From Devosia geojensis (lineage in GTDB: Bacteria > Pseudomonadota > Alphaproteobacteria > Rhizobiales > Devosiaceae): a stretch of DNA of 64,000 nt. The stretch covers positions 1-64,000 of the forward strand of contig NZ_JZEX01000179.1 in NCBI RefSeq assembly GCF_000969415.1, read 5' to 3'. Each line of letters starts with the position of its first letter. Position 1 is the first letter of the stretch. Shown piece by piece: positions 25,088-33,331 of this stretch. A program made the translations under genes and the position numbers. The notes under the pieces were generated by a model. It saw nothing but the letters and a program-made list of their open reading frames with translations, was not told the DNA's origin and did not search any database.

Positions 25088-26467
25088 TCAGGACGAGGGA
25101 AACCGCCGCGCCTGCGCGACCTGCCCGCCGGTCAGCCGTTCGGCGAGCCGGGCGCATTGCAGGCGAATGTCGGGGATGGCCTCGATCTCGAAGAAGCGGC
25201 CGCGCGTCAGGGGACCGGCGACGAGAAGGCGCCGCGAAGGCTGTCCGGCCGCATCGATGACGAAATTGTCCTCGGTGACGTCGAGCCCGATATGGAGGGG
25301 ATCGGGACGGCCGCGACCGGTCGCGACGAGATCGCGGATGAGAGGATTAGAGCTCGCTTCGACATCGACGCTCACCCCGCCGCAGTCGTAGACGCGGGCG
25401 ACCTCGATGGTCTCCTCGTCCCTGGCCCCGCGCCGCCGGATGGTGGCGTCGACCATGTCGCCATGCTGCGCGATACCGAGGAACTCGCCGGCGATGAGGG
25501 TCGCCTGGCCCTGGTCCACAGCCTCGATCATGCGCCGGTGCAGGTCCGGCGGAAGGCGATGGCGATGGATATTCCACCAGGGGCGCAGATGCAGCAAGAA
25601 CTGGCGGCGCGAATGCTCCGACCAGCTCTGCCAGATGCGCTGGTTGAAGGGACGCAAGCCATCGACGACGCTGCGCCAGTCGCCGCCGGTCTCCTCGGTT
25701 TCGTCGGCAAGATCGCGGAACCAGCGCATGAAGTACTGCACATTGGTGCCGAAGGGCACGTCGGCCGCATCGATCTCGATGGGCGGAACGTCCCTGTGCG
25801 CTTGCGGCAGCAGGCCGTTGCGGGAGACGACGAGGATCGGCCCCTTGTGATTGGCCTCGGCGAGCGAGAGCCAGGCATCGACCATGCTGAGACCCGAGCC
25901 GAGGATCATCACCCTGGCGTAGGGATCGAGCGGGGTGTCGCGAGCAGAACCGACGCGCACGGCGATGCCGCGGCCGCGCGCGGGCTGCGTCTCGTGGCCG
26001 ACGGCGAGAACGGCATGGTGGCTGAGGACGCTGGTGCCGTTGGCAAGGCGCGTTTCGATGCCGGCCGCCGTCTCGCGCACGGCAATCGCCTCCTCGGAGA
26101 GGACGACCAGGCGTCCGGGGCGGGCCCGGTCGGCCTCACGCAGCACATCGGCGAGATAGGTCCCGTAGGTGCTGCGCGCGACGAACGACCAGGGATCGTT
26201 ACCCTCGGCGTAGCCGTGGGCCTTGAGCCAGCGCAGGAAATGCTCGGAATCGTCGGCAAAGGCGCTCATGCCGCGCGAGGGCACGTTGACCTTGTGGTCG
26301 CGCTGAACGGCCGAATAGGCCAGCCCCCGGCCGAACGAGCCTTCGCGCTCGATGAGCGTGACGCGGATGTCCGCTTCCTCATTGCGCAACAGGTGGGCGG
26401 CGAGGAGCACGCCGGTCGCACCGCCGCCGACGATGGCGACCGAGTGTCGCTGGTTGGGAGCGCTCAT
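25088..26467 (-). CDS. FAD/NAD(P)-binding oxidoreductase (NAD_binding_9 type)
   Basis: The 459-residue protein begins with AIVGGGATGVLLAAHLLR (about 11-28), a dinucleotide fold, followed by LIEREGSFGRGLAYS and VNVPSRGMSAF, which are characteristic of the FAD-NAD(P)-binding Pfam group NAD_binding_9. A second glycine-rich segment, VMILGSGLSMVDAWLSL, lies near 190-206. Members are annotated as hydroxylases or oxidoreductases of unknown substrate. GGAGGG lies just before the ATG at 26467. It is 16 bases downstream of the Rrf2 regulator gene, which suggests one operon of regulator plus two flavoproteins, possibly responding to iron-sulphur or redox state. Confidence 0.8.
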   Translation of the reverse strand: MSAPNQRHSVAIVGGGATGVLLAAHLLRNEEADIRVTLIEREGSFGRGLAYSAVQRDHKVNVPSRGMSAFADDSEHFLRWLKAHGYAEGNDPWSFVARSTYGTYLADVLREADRARPGRLVVLSEEAIAVRETAAGIETRLANGTSVLSHHAVLAVGHETQPARGRGIAVRVGSARDTPLDPYARVMILGSGLSMVDAWLSLAEANHKGPILVVSRNGLLPQAHRDVPPIEIDAADVPFGTNVQYFMRWFRDLADETEETGGDWRSVVDGLRPFNQRIWQSWSEHSRRQFLLHLRPWWNIHRHRLPPDLHRRMIEAVDQGQATLIAGEFLGIAQHGDMVDATIRRRGARDEETIEVARVYDCGGVSVDVEASSNPLIRDLVATGRGRPDPLHIGLDVTEDNFVIDAAGQPSRRLLVAGPLTRGRFFEIEAIPDIRLQCARLAERLTGGQVAQARRFPSS

Positions 26468-26483
26468 GGCACCCTCCCCCGGC

Positions 26484-26936
26484 TCAGGCGCGGATCGGCT
26501 CCTCCTCGACGAGCTTCTCCGGGCCGCCGGCATCGCGCATCTCTGCCAGGCTCGTGTTGTCGAGCACCTCGGCGATGGCATTGCGCACGTCGAGCATCAG
26601 ATGACGGACTCGGCATGTGGCCTCCTCGCAATCATCGCAGGGCTGATAGCGCGTCTTGCTGGCGCAGGGGATGGGCGCGAGCGGACCATCGAGCACGCGC
26701 ACCACGTGGCCGATCTTGATCTCCTCGGGCGGGCGGGCGAGGCAGTAGCCGCCAGCCTTGCCCTTGCGGGAATAGACGAAGCCGGCGTTGCGCAATTCGG
26801 CAAGGATGGCGTCGAGGAATTTCTTGGGGATGTTGTTGGCCCTGGCCACCTCGCCGACAAAGGCGAGATCGCCCGGAGGCAGCGCGGCAAGGTGCGTGAG
26901 CGCCTTGAGTCCGTACTTGCCTTTTTTCGTGAGCAT
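26484..26936 (-). CDS. Rrf2-family transcriptional regulator
   Basis: The 150-residue protein has the Rrf2 layout: an N-terminal winged helix (LTKKGKYGLKALTHLAALPP, then EVARANNIPKKFLDAIL and SRKGKAGGYCLARPP) and a cysteine cluster, C91, C100, C103 and C108, in the loop that often binds an iron-sulphur cluster. Spacing differs somewhat from IscR, so whether a cluster binds is open. I chose the ATG at 26936 because the family nearly always begins MLTKKGKYG; the frame extends 22 codons upstream without a good site. It heads the flavoprotein operon and has a promoter-like sequence at 27021-27049. Confidence 0.9.
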   Translation of the reverse strand: MLTKKGKYGLKALTHLAALPPGDLAFVGEVARANNIPKKFLDAILAELRNAGFVYSRKGKAGGYCLARPPEEIKIGHVVRVLDGPLAPIPCASKTRYQPCDDCEEATCRVRHLMLDVRNAIAEVLDNTSLAEMRDAGGPEKLVEEEPIRA

Positions 26937-27020
26937 CTGGCGTGAATGGTTGGTGTGACGGGGCGGAACGCCCAAGGGCTCGGCGCCGCTGCGCCAGCCC
27001 ATTCCTGCGGGTCCGCCCCA

Positions 27021-27049
27021 TACATAAAGTCTAGCGAAGCAGTGTACAA
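27021..27049 (-). promoter_or_regulatory. Candidate promoter of the Rrf2 operon
   Basis: On the reverse strand TTGTAC (27049-27044) and TATGTA (27026-27021) are 17 bases apart, a fair sigma-70 match about 85 bases before the ATG at 26936. A related segment, AAAGTCTATCG at 27101-27111, repeats the AAAGTCTAGCG seen at 27026-27036 inside the promoter and may be an Rrf2 site. Confidence 0.4.
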
Positions 27050-27105
27050 GAGTGATCTCCTCCTCTGCTGCCGACTGGTGAACGGCGAGTATAGTTGCGA
27101 AAAGT

Positions 27106-27675
27106 CTATCGTACCAGTCGTGTTTCGACAGGCGCTACGCGTCCGGCAGCCGCCAGGCGCGGAACGAGCCGGTAGCCTTCCACCCAGCGCCCGTACCCGC
27201 TGGCCGGGTTGATGTGTCCGGCATAGCCGAGATCCACGATCTCGCTGCCCCAGTCCGTTCCGATGTCGATTGCGGCGCGGAACGACATGTAGATGTCGTC
27301 GCGGCTGGCGACGAGGATCGACGGGAACGGCAGGCGTCGGCGGGGAATGACGCCGAATTGGTAGGTGCGGGCGTGCAGGCGCGAGGTGCGCTCGATGTCG
27401 GCCGGGGCCACGAGAATGGCGCCACCCACCATGGGCGCGACTGGGCTTTCGGCAAGGCGGGCGGTGAGAATCGTGCCGAGGCTGTGGCCGACGACGATGG
27501 CGCCGGGCGAAGCGCGCACGGCCGCCTCGAGGGCGGCGAGCCATTGGTCGGCGTCGGGCCGGGCCCAATCCTCCTGCTCGACGAGGCGCGCGCCCGGCTG
27601 GTCGCGCAGCCACCACCACTGCCAGTGGCCTTCGCCCGAGCCGTTGAGGCCGGGCACGATGAGGGTCCGCGCCAT
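27106..27675 (-). CDS. RBBP9/YdeN-type small alpha/beta hydrolase
   Basis: The 189-residue protein has the short alpha/beta-hydrolase fold of the RBBP9/YdeN family: LIVPGLNGSGEGHWQWWW at the N-terminus, the nucleophile elbow VVGHSLGT (S65), SRDD near 123-126 and the catalytic-His motif GHINPASGYG (H154). All three catalytic-triad residues therefore seem to be present. Such proteins are serine hydrolases of unknown substrate. The ATG at 27675 is the first with a family-like start. It lies upstream of the Rrf2 gene on the same strand, with 169 bases between that include the Rrf2 promoter, so it is probably a separate unit. Confidence 0.82.
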   Translation of the reverse strand: MARTLIVPGLNGSGEGHWQWWWLRDQPGARLVEQEDWARPDADQWLAALEAAVRASPGAIVVGHSLGTILTARLAESPVAPMVGGAILVAPADIERTSRLHARTYQFGVIPRRRLPFPSILVASRDDIYMSFRAAIDIGTDWGSEIVDLGYAGHINPASGYGRWVEGYRLVPRLAAAGRVAPVETRLVR

Positions 27676-27724
27676 CGCCGCCGCTCCAGTTCGTTCAGGG
27701 AATCGGTCCGCAGGAGGCGGCGCC

Positions 27725-27937
27725 TCAAGGACCCGGCGGCAAGCAGAGCTGCAGGAAGCGGCGTTCGGCTTCCTCTTCCTCTGGCGTGCGGGGCACATGG
27801 CGCTGGGAACGCCCGGGAGCGGCCTGCTCCTTCCGGGTAAGCGCCGCTCCACCGAAGAATGGACGCTTGCGAGGCGCTTTCGCCGAACGTCTGCGCCGCC
27901 CGGAGCCGGGCTGCAGGATACCGAAGAACGCGATCAT
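27725..27937 (-). CDS. Possible short protein of unknown function
   Basis: The 70-codon frame has a good ribosome site: GGGAGAG six bases before the ATG at 27937. The product is very basic in its first half (GSGRRRRSAKAPRKRP) and then has an acidic patch (TPEEEEAERRFLQLCLPPG). It may be a small nucleic-acid-binding or disordered protein, but I recognise no family. It precedes the hydrolase gene on the same strand by 49 bases. The spacing and site support it, while the sequence is low in complexity, so confidence is modest. Confidence 0.4.
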   Translation of the reverse strand: MIAFFGILQPGSGRRRRSAKAPRKRPFFGGAALTRKEQAAPGRSQRHVPRTPEEEEAERRFLQLCLPPGP

Positions 27938-28102
27938 GATGTCTCTCCCGTTTCGGCTAACCTGCCAATAATTTCTTTCTCTATAGAATTAGTCGAGTTG
28001 TGATCGTTGCGTATTTCCCCGCTCTGGTAAAACCCTGTTCCCTCACGACGGGAATGTTGGGAATGCCGCTGCGGCGAGCGGGCAACCGAGCGTCTTGCCG
28101 CC

Positions 28103-28999
28103 TCAGGCGTCGATCAGCGAGCTGCTGCGCTGGCGGCGGAAATCGGACGGGGACTGGCCGGTAACCTTGCGGAAGGACTGGTTGAAGGCGCTCAAGGAGC
28201 CGAAGCCGCTTTCCATGGCGACATCGAGGACCGTCACGTCGTCAGCAAGGAGCAGGGATTGCGCATAGGAGAGGCGCAAGAGCGTGATGTACTCGTTGAG
28301 CGTCATGCCGGTCGATTTCTTGAAGACGCTCATGGCGTATTTGGGGTGGATCTCGACGTGAGAGGCGACGTCGGCCGAACCGATGTCGTGCCGGAAGTTC
28401 TCGGTGATGTAGGCGCAGATCTCGATAACGTTGCGGAAGCCCTGCGCATCGAGCGGCTCGCCTTCGAGCCGGCCCATTTCCTCGCCGTCGACGAGCCGGT
28501 AGGGCTCGAAATTGATGCGGTTGAGGCGCAGGAGCAGCTCGTCGATCGCGTGCTCGCGGCGCACGGGATCATCGCTGTTCATGTATTGGGTCAGGCGCCG
28601 GAAGGTTTCGCCGTCGGCCTGCCCCTCGTGGCGCGTGACGACCGTCGCGCCGCGCGTCAGGCGCTGCATGAGCTCGCCCGAGAGGCGCAGCCGGAAGAAA
28701 TGGACGAGCGGCAGGTGGATGGCGACGAGCTCGGTATCGGGCGCCACCTCTACGGCCTGGTGCGGCTGGCCGCCCCAGAAGATGCAGACGTCCCCCGCCT
28801 CGAGGTCGACGGTGTGATTGGCCATCCGGTAGGTCATGGCCCCGGAATAGATGTGGTTGACCTCGACCTGGGCGTGCCAGTGCGGGTGCGGCATGTAGCA
28901 GCCGCTGTTGCTGGCGGCGACGAGGCTGGTGGGGATGCGCTCGAGCTCGTGCGAGAGCTGCGTCCACGCCTTTGTTTGCGCCGTCTTACCTTTCCACAA
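28103..28999 (-). CDS. AraC-family transcriptional regulator (cupin sensor)
   Basis: About 298 residues with an N-terminal cupin-like half (MPHPHWHAQVEVNHIYSG, then DLEAGDVCIFWGGQPHQA) and a C-terminal AraC DNA-binding domain ending MESGFGSLSAFNQSFRKVTG. The HPHWH cluster is the usual cupin ligand-binding loop. No ATG lies at the right place; the TTG at 28999 has GGGAG seven bases upstream and gives a sensible length. The frame is open further upstream but then overlaps the divergent binding-protein gene and reads as antisense. It is divergent from, and probably regulates, the importer-aldolase-reductase operon that starts at 29165. Confidence 0.85.
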   Translation of the reverse strand: MWKGKTAQTKAWTQLSHELERIPTSLVAASNSGCYMPHPHWHAQVEVNHIYSGAMTYRMANHTVDLEAGDVCIFWGGQPHQAVEVAPDTELVAIHLPLVHFFRLRLSGELMQRLTRGATVVTRHEGQADGETFRRLTQYMNSDDPVRREHAIDELLLRLNRINFEPYRLVDGEEMGRLEGEPLDAQGFRNVIEICAYITENFRHDIGSADVASHVEIHPKYAMSVFKKSTGMTLNEYITLLRLSYAQSLLLADDVTVLDVAMESGFGSLSAFNQSFRKVTGQSPSDFRRQRSSSLIDA

Positions 29000-29164
29000 G
29001 TCTCCACTCCCATCCAAAGAGACGCAGCCCTCCGCGCGACCTAGGGTATGGCCAGCTCGAGGCCGGCGCAAACGAAATGGACCGCAGCAAGACGGTCCCG
29101 AGGTGCGGCGCGGCCGGAGGCCCCGCAAATCATAGCGCCCACCGGGCGCGTGGAGGAGACCCGA

Positions 29165-30454
29165 ATGTCTGGACCATTCTATCGCATGCTGGCTTGCGCC
29201 GGCACGGCTGCACTTTTTCTGTCGGGCGCGGCGACCGCGCAGGAGCGGGTGGAGCTGACCTACTGGAACTGGGCGCCGCATATCGACGAGGTCGTGGCCA
29301 TCTGGAACGAGGCCAACCCCGATATCCACGTGACGGTCAGCCGCGCGGCCGGCGCCGCCGAGATCGTGCAGAAGCTCTCGGCCGCCCATACGGCCGGCAA
29401 TCCGCCGGACGTGACCAACGTCACCTATCAGGACCTGCCGGCGCTGGTGGTCAACGGGCTTGTCGCCGACATCACCCCCGAGATGGCCTCGCTCAAGGAC
29501 CAAATCGCGCCGGTCGCCTGGGACCTCGTCACCTTCGGCGACACGACCTGGGCGACGCCGCAGGGCACCTCGCCGATGATGTTCTTCTATCGCAAGGACA
29601 TCCTCACCGATCTCGGCATCGAGGCGCCGGCGACCTGGGAGGAGTTCGAGGCAGCCGCCAAGGCGGTGCGGGCGGCCGACCCCGGCAAGTACCTCGCTCA
29701 TTTCCCCTCGAGCGACCCGGGACTCTTCGCGGCCCTCACCCATCAGGTGGGCGCCCAGTGGTGGCGGCTCGACGGCGACCAGTGGACGGTCGGCATCAAC
29801 ACCCCGGCAGCCAAGGAGGTCGCGGCCTACTGGGAGCGGCTCGTGGCCGAGGACGCCGTCTCGACCATGCAGACCTGGTCGCCCGAATGGGGCGCGGCGA
29901 TGGCCGACGGGTCGCTGCTCGGCTTCATCAGCGCGGTCTGGGCGCCGCCGCTCATCGCCAACCTCGCACCCGACACGCAGGGCAAGTGGGGCGTCGTGCC
30001 GCTGCCGCGCTGGAGCCAAGGCACCGGCGCCGAGCTCTCGGGCGGCGTCATGGGCGGCAGCGCCACGGCCGTCTCCTCGCTCACCAAGCACCCGGAGGAG
30101 GCCAAGGAATTCGCCATCTGGATCACCAACAATCTCGATGCGCTCTCGGCCTATGTGCGGCTAATGAACATCTGGCCGGCCCAGCTTTCCGCCCGCGACC
30201 TGCCGCAACTGAAAGAAGCGCCGACGTTCCTGCCGGACGCGACGGATTTCTACACCATGGCCGCCGAGATCGACGTCGATACGCCCAGCGTTTCCTGGGG
30301 ACCAAATGTCAGCGCCGCGTTCGACGTCTATCGCAACGCCATGGGCGAGGCGGTGCAGAACAAGTCCGGTTTCGCCGGGGTTCTCGACCAGGTGCAGCAG
30401 ACGGTGTTCGGCGACATGTCGAACCAGGGCTACAGCGTGGTCGAGGCGCAGTAA
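29165..30454 (+). CDS. Extracellular solute-binding protein, family 1 (CUT1 sugar importer)
   Basis: The 429-residue protein has a signal peptide (about 1-27, ending in GAATA) and the family-1 binding-protein fold, with ELTYWNWAPHIDEVVAIWNE at the start of the mature protein, a TSPMMFFYRKDIL hinge segment and YWERLVAEDAVS. Such proteins catch mono- or oligosaccharides in the periplasm for CUT1 importers. GGAGGAG lies seven bases before the ATG at 29165. The two permeases follow after a hairpin at 30475-30497. An ATPase gene is missing from this operon. Confidence 0.9.
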   Translation: MSGPFYRMLACAGTAALFLSGAATAQERVELTYWNWAPHIDEVVAIWNEANPDIHVTVSRAAGAAEIVQKLSAAHTAGNPPDVTNVTYQDLPALVVNGLVADITPEMASLKDQIAPVAWDLVTFGDTTWATPQGTSPMMFFYRKDILTDLGIEAPATWEEFEAAAKAVRAADPGKYLAHFPSSDPGLFAALTHQVGAQWWRLDGDQWTVGINTPAAKEVAAYWERLVAEDAVSTMQTWSPEWGAAMADGSLLGFISAVWAPPLIANLAPDTQGKWGVVPLPRWSQGTGAELSGGVMGGSATAVSSLTKHPEEAKEFAIWITNNLDALSAYVRLMNIWPAQLSARDLPQLKEAPTFLPDATDFYTMAAEIDVDTPSVSWGPNVSAAFDVYRNAMGEAVQNKSGFAGVLDQVQQTVFGDMSNQGYSVVEAQ

Positions 30455-30474
30455 GGCGCCGCGTTCCGCACGAT

Positions 30475-30497
30475 CCGGCCGGGATCATCCCGGCCGG
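30475..30497 (+). promoter_or_regulatory. Hairpin between binding-protein and permease genes
   Basis: CCGGCCGGG and CCCGGCCGG form a perfect nine-base stem with an ATCAT loop in the 74 bases between the binding-protein stop and the permease start. Hairpins here typically stabilise the binding-protein message or reduce read-through so that it is made in excess over the permeases. Comparable hairpins occur at 41292-41322 and 61804-61827. Confidence 0.55.
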
Positions 30498-30528
30498 GCT
30501 CTCCAACCAGACGCAGGCAACACCACCG

Positions 30529-31440
30529 ATGCGCAGGAAACGCTACCATCCCGTCCCGCCGATAACGCCGTGGCTCTTCGTCGGGCCGGCGGTGGCGCTC
30601 TCGCTCTTCACGATCCTCGCCCCGTTCGTCTATTCGATCATGCTGAGCCTGCGCGGCATCCGCGTCAGCGGGGGCGGCCTCGGGCGGCGCGAGGAGGTGT
30701 TCGTCGGGCTTGCCAACTACTGGACGGCGCTGACCAATGCCGAATTGTGGGCCGGGTTCGGGCGGATGCTGACGGTCGGCATCATCACCGTACCGCTGAT
30801 CCTCGGCTTTGCCCTCCTCTTCGCGCTGATGCTCGACGTGCCGCGGGTGCGCTTTGCGCGCTTCTCGCGCATCGCCATCTTCGTGCCCTATGCCGTGCCG
30901 GGCGTCATCGCGTCGCTGATGTGGGGGTTCATCTATCTGCCCGGCGTCAGCCCCATCCGCGAGATCGCCGCCAATCTCGGCCTGCCGCAGCCCGATTTCT
31001 TCACCCGCGATTCGGTCTACTGGTCGATCTCCAACATCGTCATCTGGGGCGGGGTGGGCTTCAACATGGTCATCCTCTTCACGGCGCTGCGCGGCATTCC
31101 CGCCGACCTCTACGACGCGGCGCGCATCGACGGCTGTAACGAGTGGCAGATCGCCCGGCACATCAAGCTGCCGCTCTTGCTGCCGGCGATCGTCCTCACC
31201 GGGCTCTTCTCGCTCATCGGCATGATCCAGCTCTTTTCGGAGCCGACGACGCTGGAGCCACTGAGCAACGCGGTCTCGACCACCTGGGTGCCGATGATGC
31301 TGGTCTATCGCGACACCTTCGTCGCCCAGAGCCTGCACGCGGGCGCCGCGACCTCGATCCTCATCGCCGTGCTGACGACATTCGCCTCGGTCGTCCTCTT
31401 CTGGATCACGCGCCGGCGCAGCCAGGGGGGACGGACATGA
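30529..31440 (+). CDS. CUT1 ABC permease (MalF/UgpA type)
   Basis: The 303-residue protein has six membrane helices and the EAA loop of this family: RGIPADLYDAARIDGCNEWQ, followed by HIKLPLLLPAI, near residues 186-215. It begins with a cytoplasmic tail and PWLFVGPAVALSLFTILAP. It forms a channel with the next gene product. The ATG at 30529 is the first in frame after the binding protein; the longer open frame upstream overlaps other genes. It overlaps the next gene by ATGA. No ATPase gene is present in this operon, so a shared ATPase must be used. Confidence 0.92.
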   Translation: MRRKRYHPVPPITPWLFVGPAVALSLFTILAPFVYSIMLSLRGIRVSGGGLGRREEVFVGLANYWTALTNAELWAGFGRMLTVGIITVPLILGFALLFALMLDVPRVRFARFSRIAIFVPYAVPGVIASLMWGFIYLPGVSPIREIAANLGLPQPDFFTRDSVYWSISNIVIWGGVGFNMVILFTALRGIPADLYDAARIDGCNEWQIARHIKLPLLLPAIVLTGLFSLIGMIQLFSEPTTLEPLSNAVSTTWVPMMLVYRDTFVAQSLHAGAATSILIAVLTTFASVVLFWITRRRSQGGRT

Positions 31441-32315
31441 GCGCGTTCACCGACGGCAAGACCGCCCGCGCCGGAGTGCGGGGCGGCTCGGCCTGGATCC
31501 CGACCGTCATCCTCATCCTCGGCGCGCTCTATTGCCTGCTGCCGCTCTACTGGCTGGTGGCGGCGGCCAGCAAGCTGCCGGGCGAACTCTTCACCCTGCC
31601 CTCGTTCCTGCCCGGTTTCAGCGGCGGGCTCTGGGAGAATATCGCGAGCCTTACGAACTATCGCAGCGGGCGCTACTGGCTGTGGACCTGGAACTCGCTG
31701 ATCTATGCCGGCGGGGGCGCGGCGCTCTCGACCATGGTTTCGGCGATGGCGGGCTACGGGCTGGCCAAATACAACTTCGCCGGACGCGGGCTCGTCTTCG
31801 GGTTCCTCCTGGGGGCGGTGCTGATCCCCGGCGTGGTGCTCGCCGTGCCGCAATACCTGCTGATGAGCAAGCTCGGTCTCGCCAGCACCTACTGGTCGGT
31901 GCTGATCCCCTCGATCGTCTCGCCGCTCGGCATCTATCTCTGCCGCGTCTACGCGGCGGCGGTCATTCCCGACGAACTGCTGGAGGCCGGAAGGATCGAC
32001 GGGGCGAGCGAGGTGCGCATCTTCTTTTCCATTGGCCTGGCGCCGATGATCCCCGGCCTCATCACCGTGTTCCTTTTGCAGTTCGTCGGCATCTGGAACA
32101 ACTTCCTTTTGCCCTTCATCATGCTCGCCGACGAAAGGCTCTTCCCGTTGACCGTCGGCCTCTACACCATGGTCAACCAGGGCACCGAGCAGCCGGGTGT
32201 CTATACCCTCATCATCACCGGCGCGCTCGTCTCCATCCTCCCCCTCATCGCCCTCTTCCTGCTGCTGCAGCGCTACTGGCGGCTCGACCTCATCTCCGGG
32301 TCGGTCAAGGGCTGA
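31437..32315 (+). CDS. CUT1 ABC permease (MalG/UgpE type)
   Basis: The 292-residue protein has six membrane helices, starts with TVILILGALYCLLPLYWLV and carries the EAA loop IPDELLEAGRIDGASEVRIF (about 178-197). Its C-terminus QRYWRLDLISGSVKG is the standard MalG-type ending. The ATG overlaps the preceding permease stop. Together with the MalF-type subunit it should make the heterodimeric channel for the sugar caught by the binding protein at 29165. A DapA-type aldolase follows 18 bases later. Confidence 0.92.
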   Translation: MSAFTDGKTARAGVRGGSAWIPTVILILGALYCLLPLYWLVAAASKLPGELFTLPSFLPGFSGGLWENIASLTNYRSGRYWLWTWNSLIYAGGGAALSTMVSAMAGYGLAKYNFAGRGLVFGFLLGAVLIPGVVLAVPQYLLMSKLGLASTYWSVLIPSIVSPLGIYLCRVYAAAVIPDELLEAGRIDGASEVRIFFSIGLAPMIPGLITVFLLQFVGIWNNFLLPFIMLADERLFPLTVGLYTMVNQGTEQPGVYTLIITGALVSILPLIALFLLLQRYWRLDLISGSVKG

Positions 32316-32333
32316 ACCCAAAGGAAACCAAGA

Positions 32334-33290
32334 ATGTCCAAGGACCTCATCCCCAACGGCGCCTGGCCGGTTATGCTGACGCCGTTCCTTACCGACCGGT
32401 CCATCGACTGGGTCGGCGTCGACCGGCTGGTCGACTACTACGCGGCGGCGGGTGTCGCCGGAATCTTCACCGTCTGCCTGTCGAGCGAGATCTACCAGAT
32501 GAGCCCGCAGGAGCGCCTCGAGCTCGCCCGCCGGGTGGTGAAGCGCGCCAACGGGCGCGTGCCGGTCATCGCATCGGCGGTCGCTGGAGCTTCGCCCGAG
32601 AGCCAGGCCGAAGCGGTCAAGGCCATGGCCGATACCGGCGTTGCCGCCGTCGTGCTGCTGCCCTGCCTCATCGCGGGGGAAGGCGAAGGGGACGACGTGT
32701 GGCGGACGCGCGTCGAGGCGATCCTTGCCGGGACGGGGAACATCCCCCTCGGCTTCTACGAGTGCCCGCGGCCCTACAAGCGCGGCGTCTCGCCCGAAAA
32801 CCTCGGCTGGGCGGCGCGCGCCGGGCGCGTGCTCTTCCACAAGGACACCTGCCACGACCTCGACCTGATGCGCGAAAAGCTCAAGGCCGTTGCCGATACC
32901 GGGCTCAAGTTCTTCAATACGCAGATGGGCACGCTGATCGAGACGCTCGACGCGGGCGGACACGGCTTTTCGAGCTATGCGGCCAACCTCTATCCCGAGC
33001 TCGTGCAGTGGCTGTCGACCAATCACGCCGCCGACCGGGCGCAGGCGCTGCGCGTGCAGCAGCTCCTCGCCATCGCCGAGCATGCGATCAACGCCAAATA
33101 TCCGGCTTCGGCCAAGTTCTTCGTTGCGCAGAACGCCGGCGTCGAGATCGCGACGACCTGCCGCTCGATCTACGACAGCCTCAGCCGGCATGACGAGCTG
33201 CCGTTGCTCGCGCTCATCGATTATGTGAAGAGCCTCGACCTGCCGGTCGACATCGTCAGCCTCGCGACGGCGCTTCGAAAAAGCGCATAA
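32334..33290 (+). CDS. DapA-superfamily aldolase/dehydratase
   Basis: The 318-residue TIM-barrel protein belongs to the dihydrodipicolinate synthase superfamily. The Schiff-base lysine is K170 (VLFHKDTC) and the paired tyrosine is Y142 (GFYECPRPYKR). The usual GTTGE loop reads CLSSE, so it is probably not a lysine-synthesis DapA but a sugar-acid aldolase, for example for a 2-keto-3-deoxy-aldonate, giving pyruvate and an aldehyde. The operon (importer, this enzyme, aldo-keto reductase) fits a sugar-acid or deoxysugar catabolic route. The exact substrate is not readable. Confidence 0.85.
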   Translation: MSKDLIPNGAWPVMLTPFLTDRSIDWVGVDRLVDYYAAAGVAGIFTVCLSSEIYQMSPQERLELARRVVKRANGRVPVIASAVAGASPESQAEAVKAMADTGVAAVVLLPCLIAGEGEGDDVWRTRVEAILAGTGNIPLGFYECPRPYKRGVSPENLGWAARAGRVLFHKDTCHDLDLMREKLKAVADTGLKFFNTQMGTLIETLDAGGHGFSSYAANLYPELVQWLSTNHAADRAQALRVQQLLAIAEHAINAKYPASAKFFVAQNAGVEIATTCRSIYDSLSRHDELPLLALIDYVKSLDLPVDIVSLATALRKSA

Positions 33291-33331
33291 GAGCTCCGGC
33301 ACTTCCCAGCTTTCAACAACCAGGACAAGCC

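Noticed and set aside
28103-30091. AraC frame extended to 662 residues
   Set aside because: The added N-terminal part lies antisense to a convincing binding-protein gene and has no domain; the TTG at 28999 with GGGAG gives a normal AraC length.
32334-33290. Dihydrodipicolinate synthase of lysine synthesis
   Set aside because: The GTTGE-type loop is replaced by CLSSE and the gene is in a sugar importer operon.
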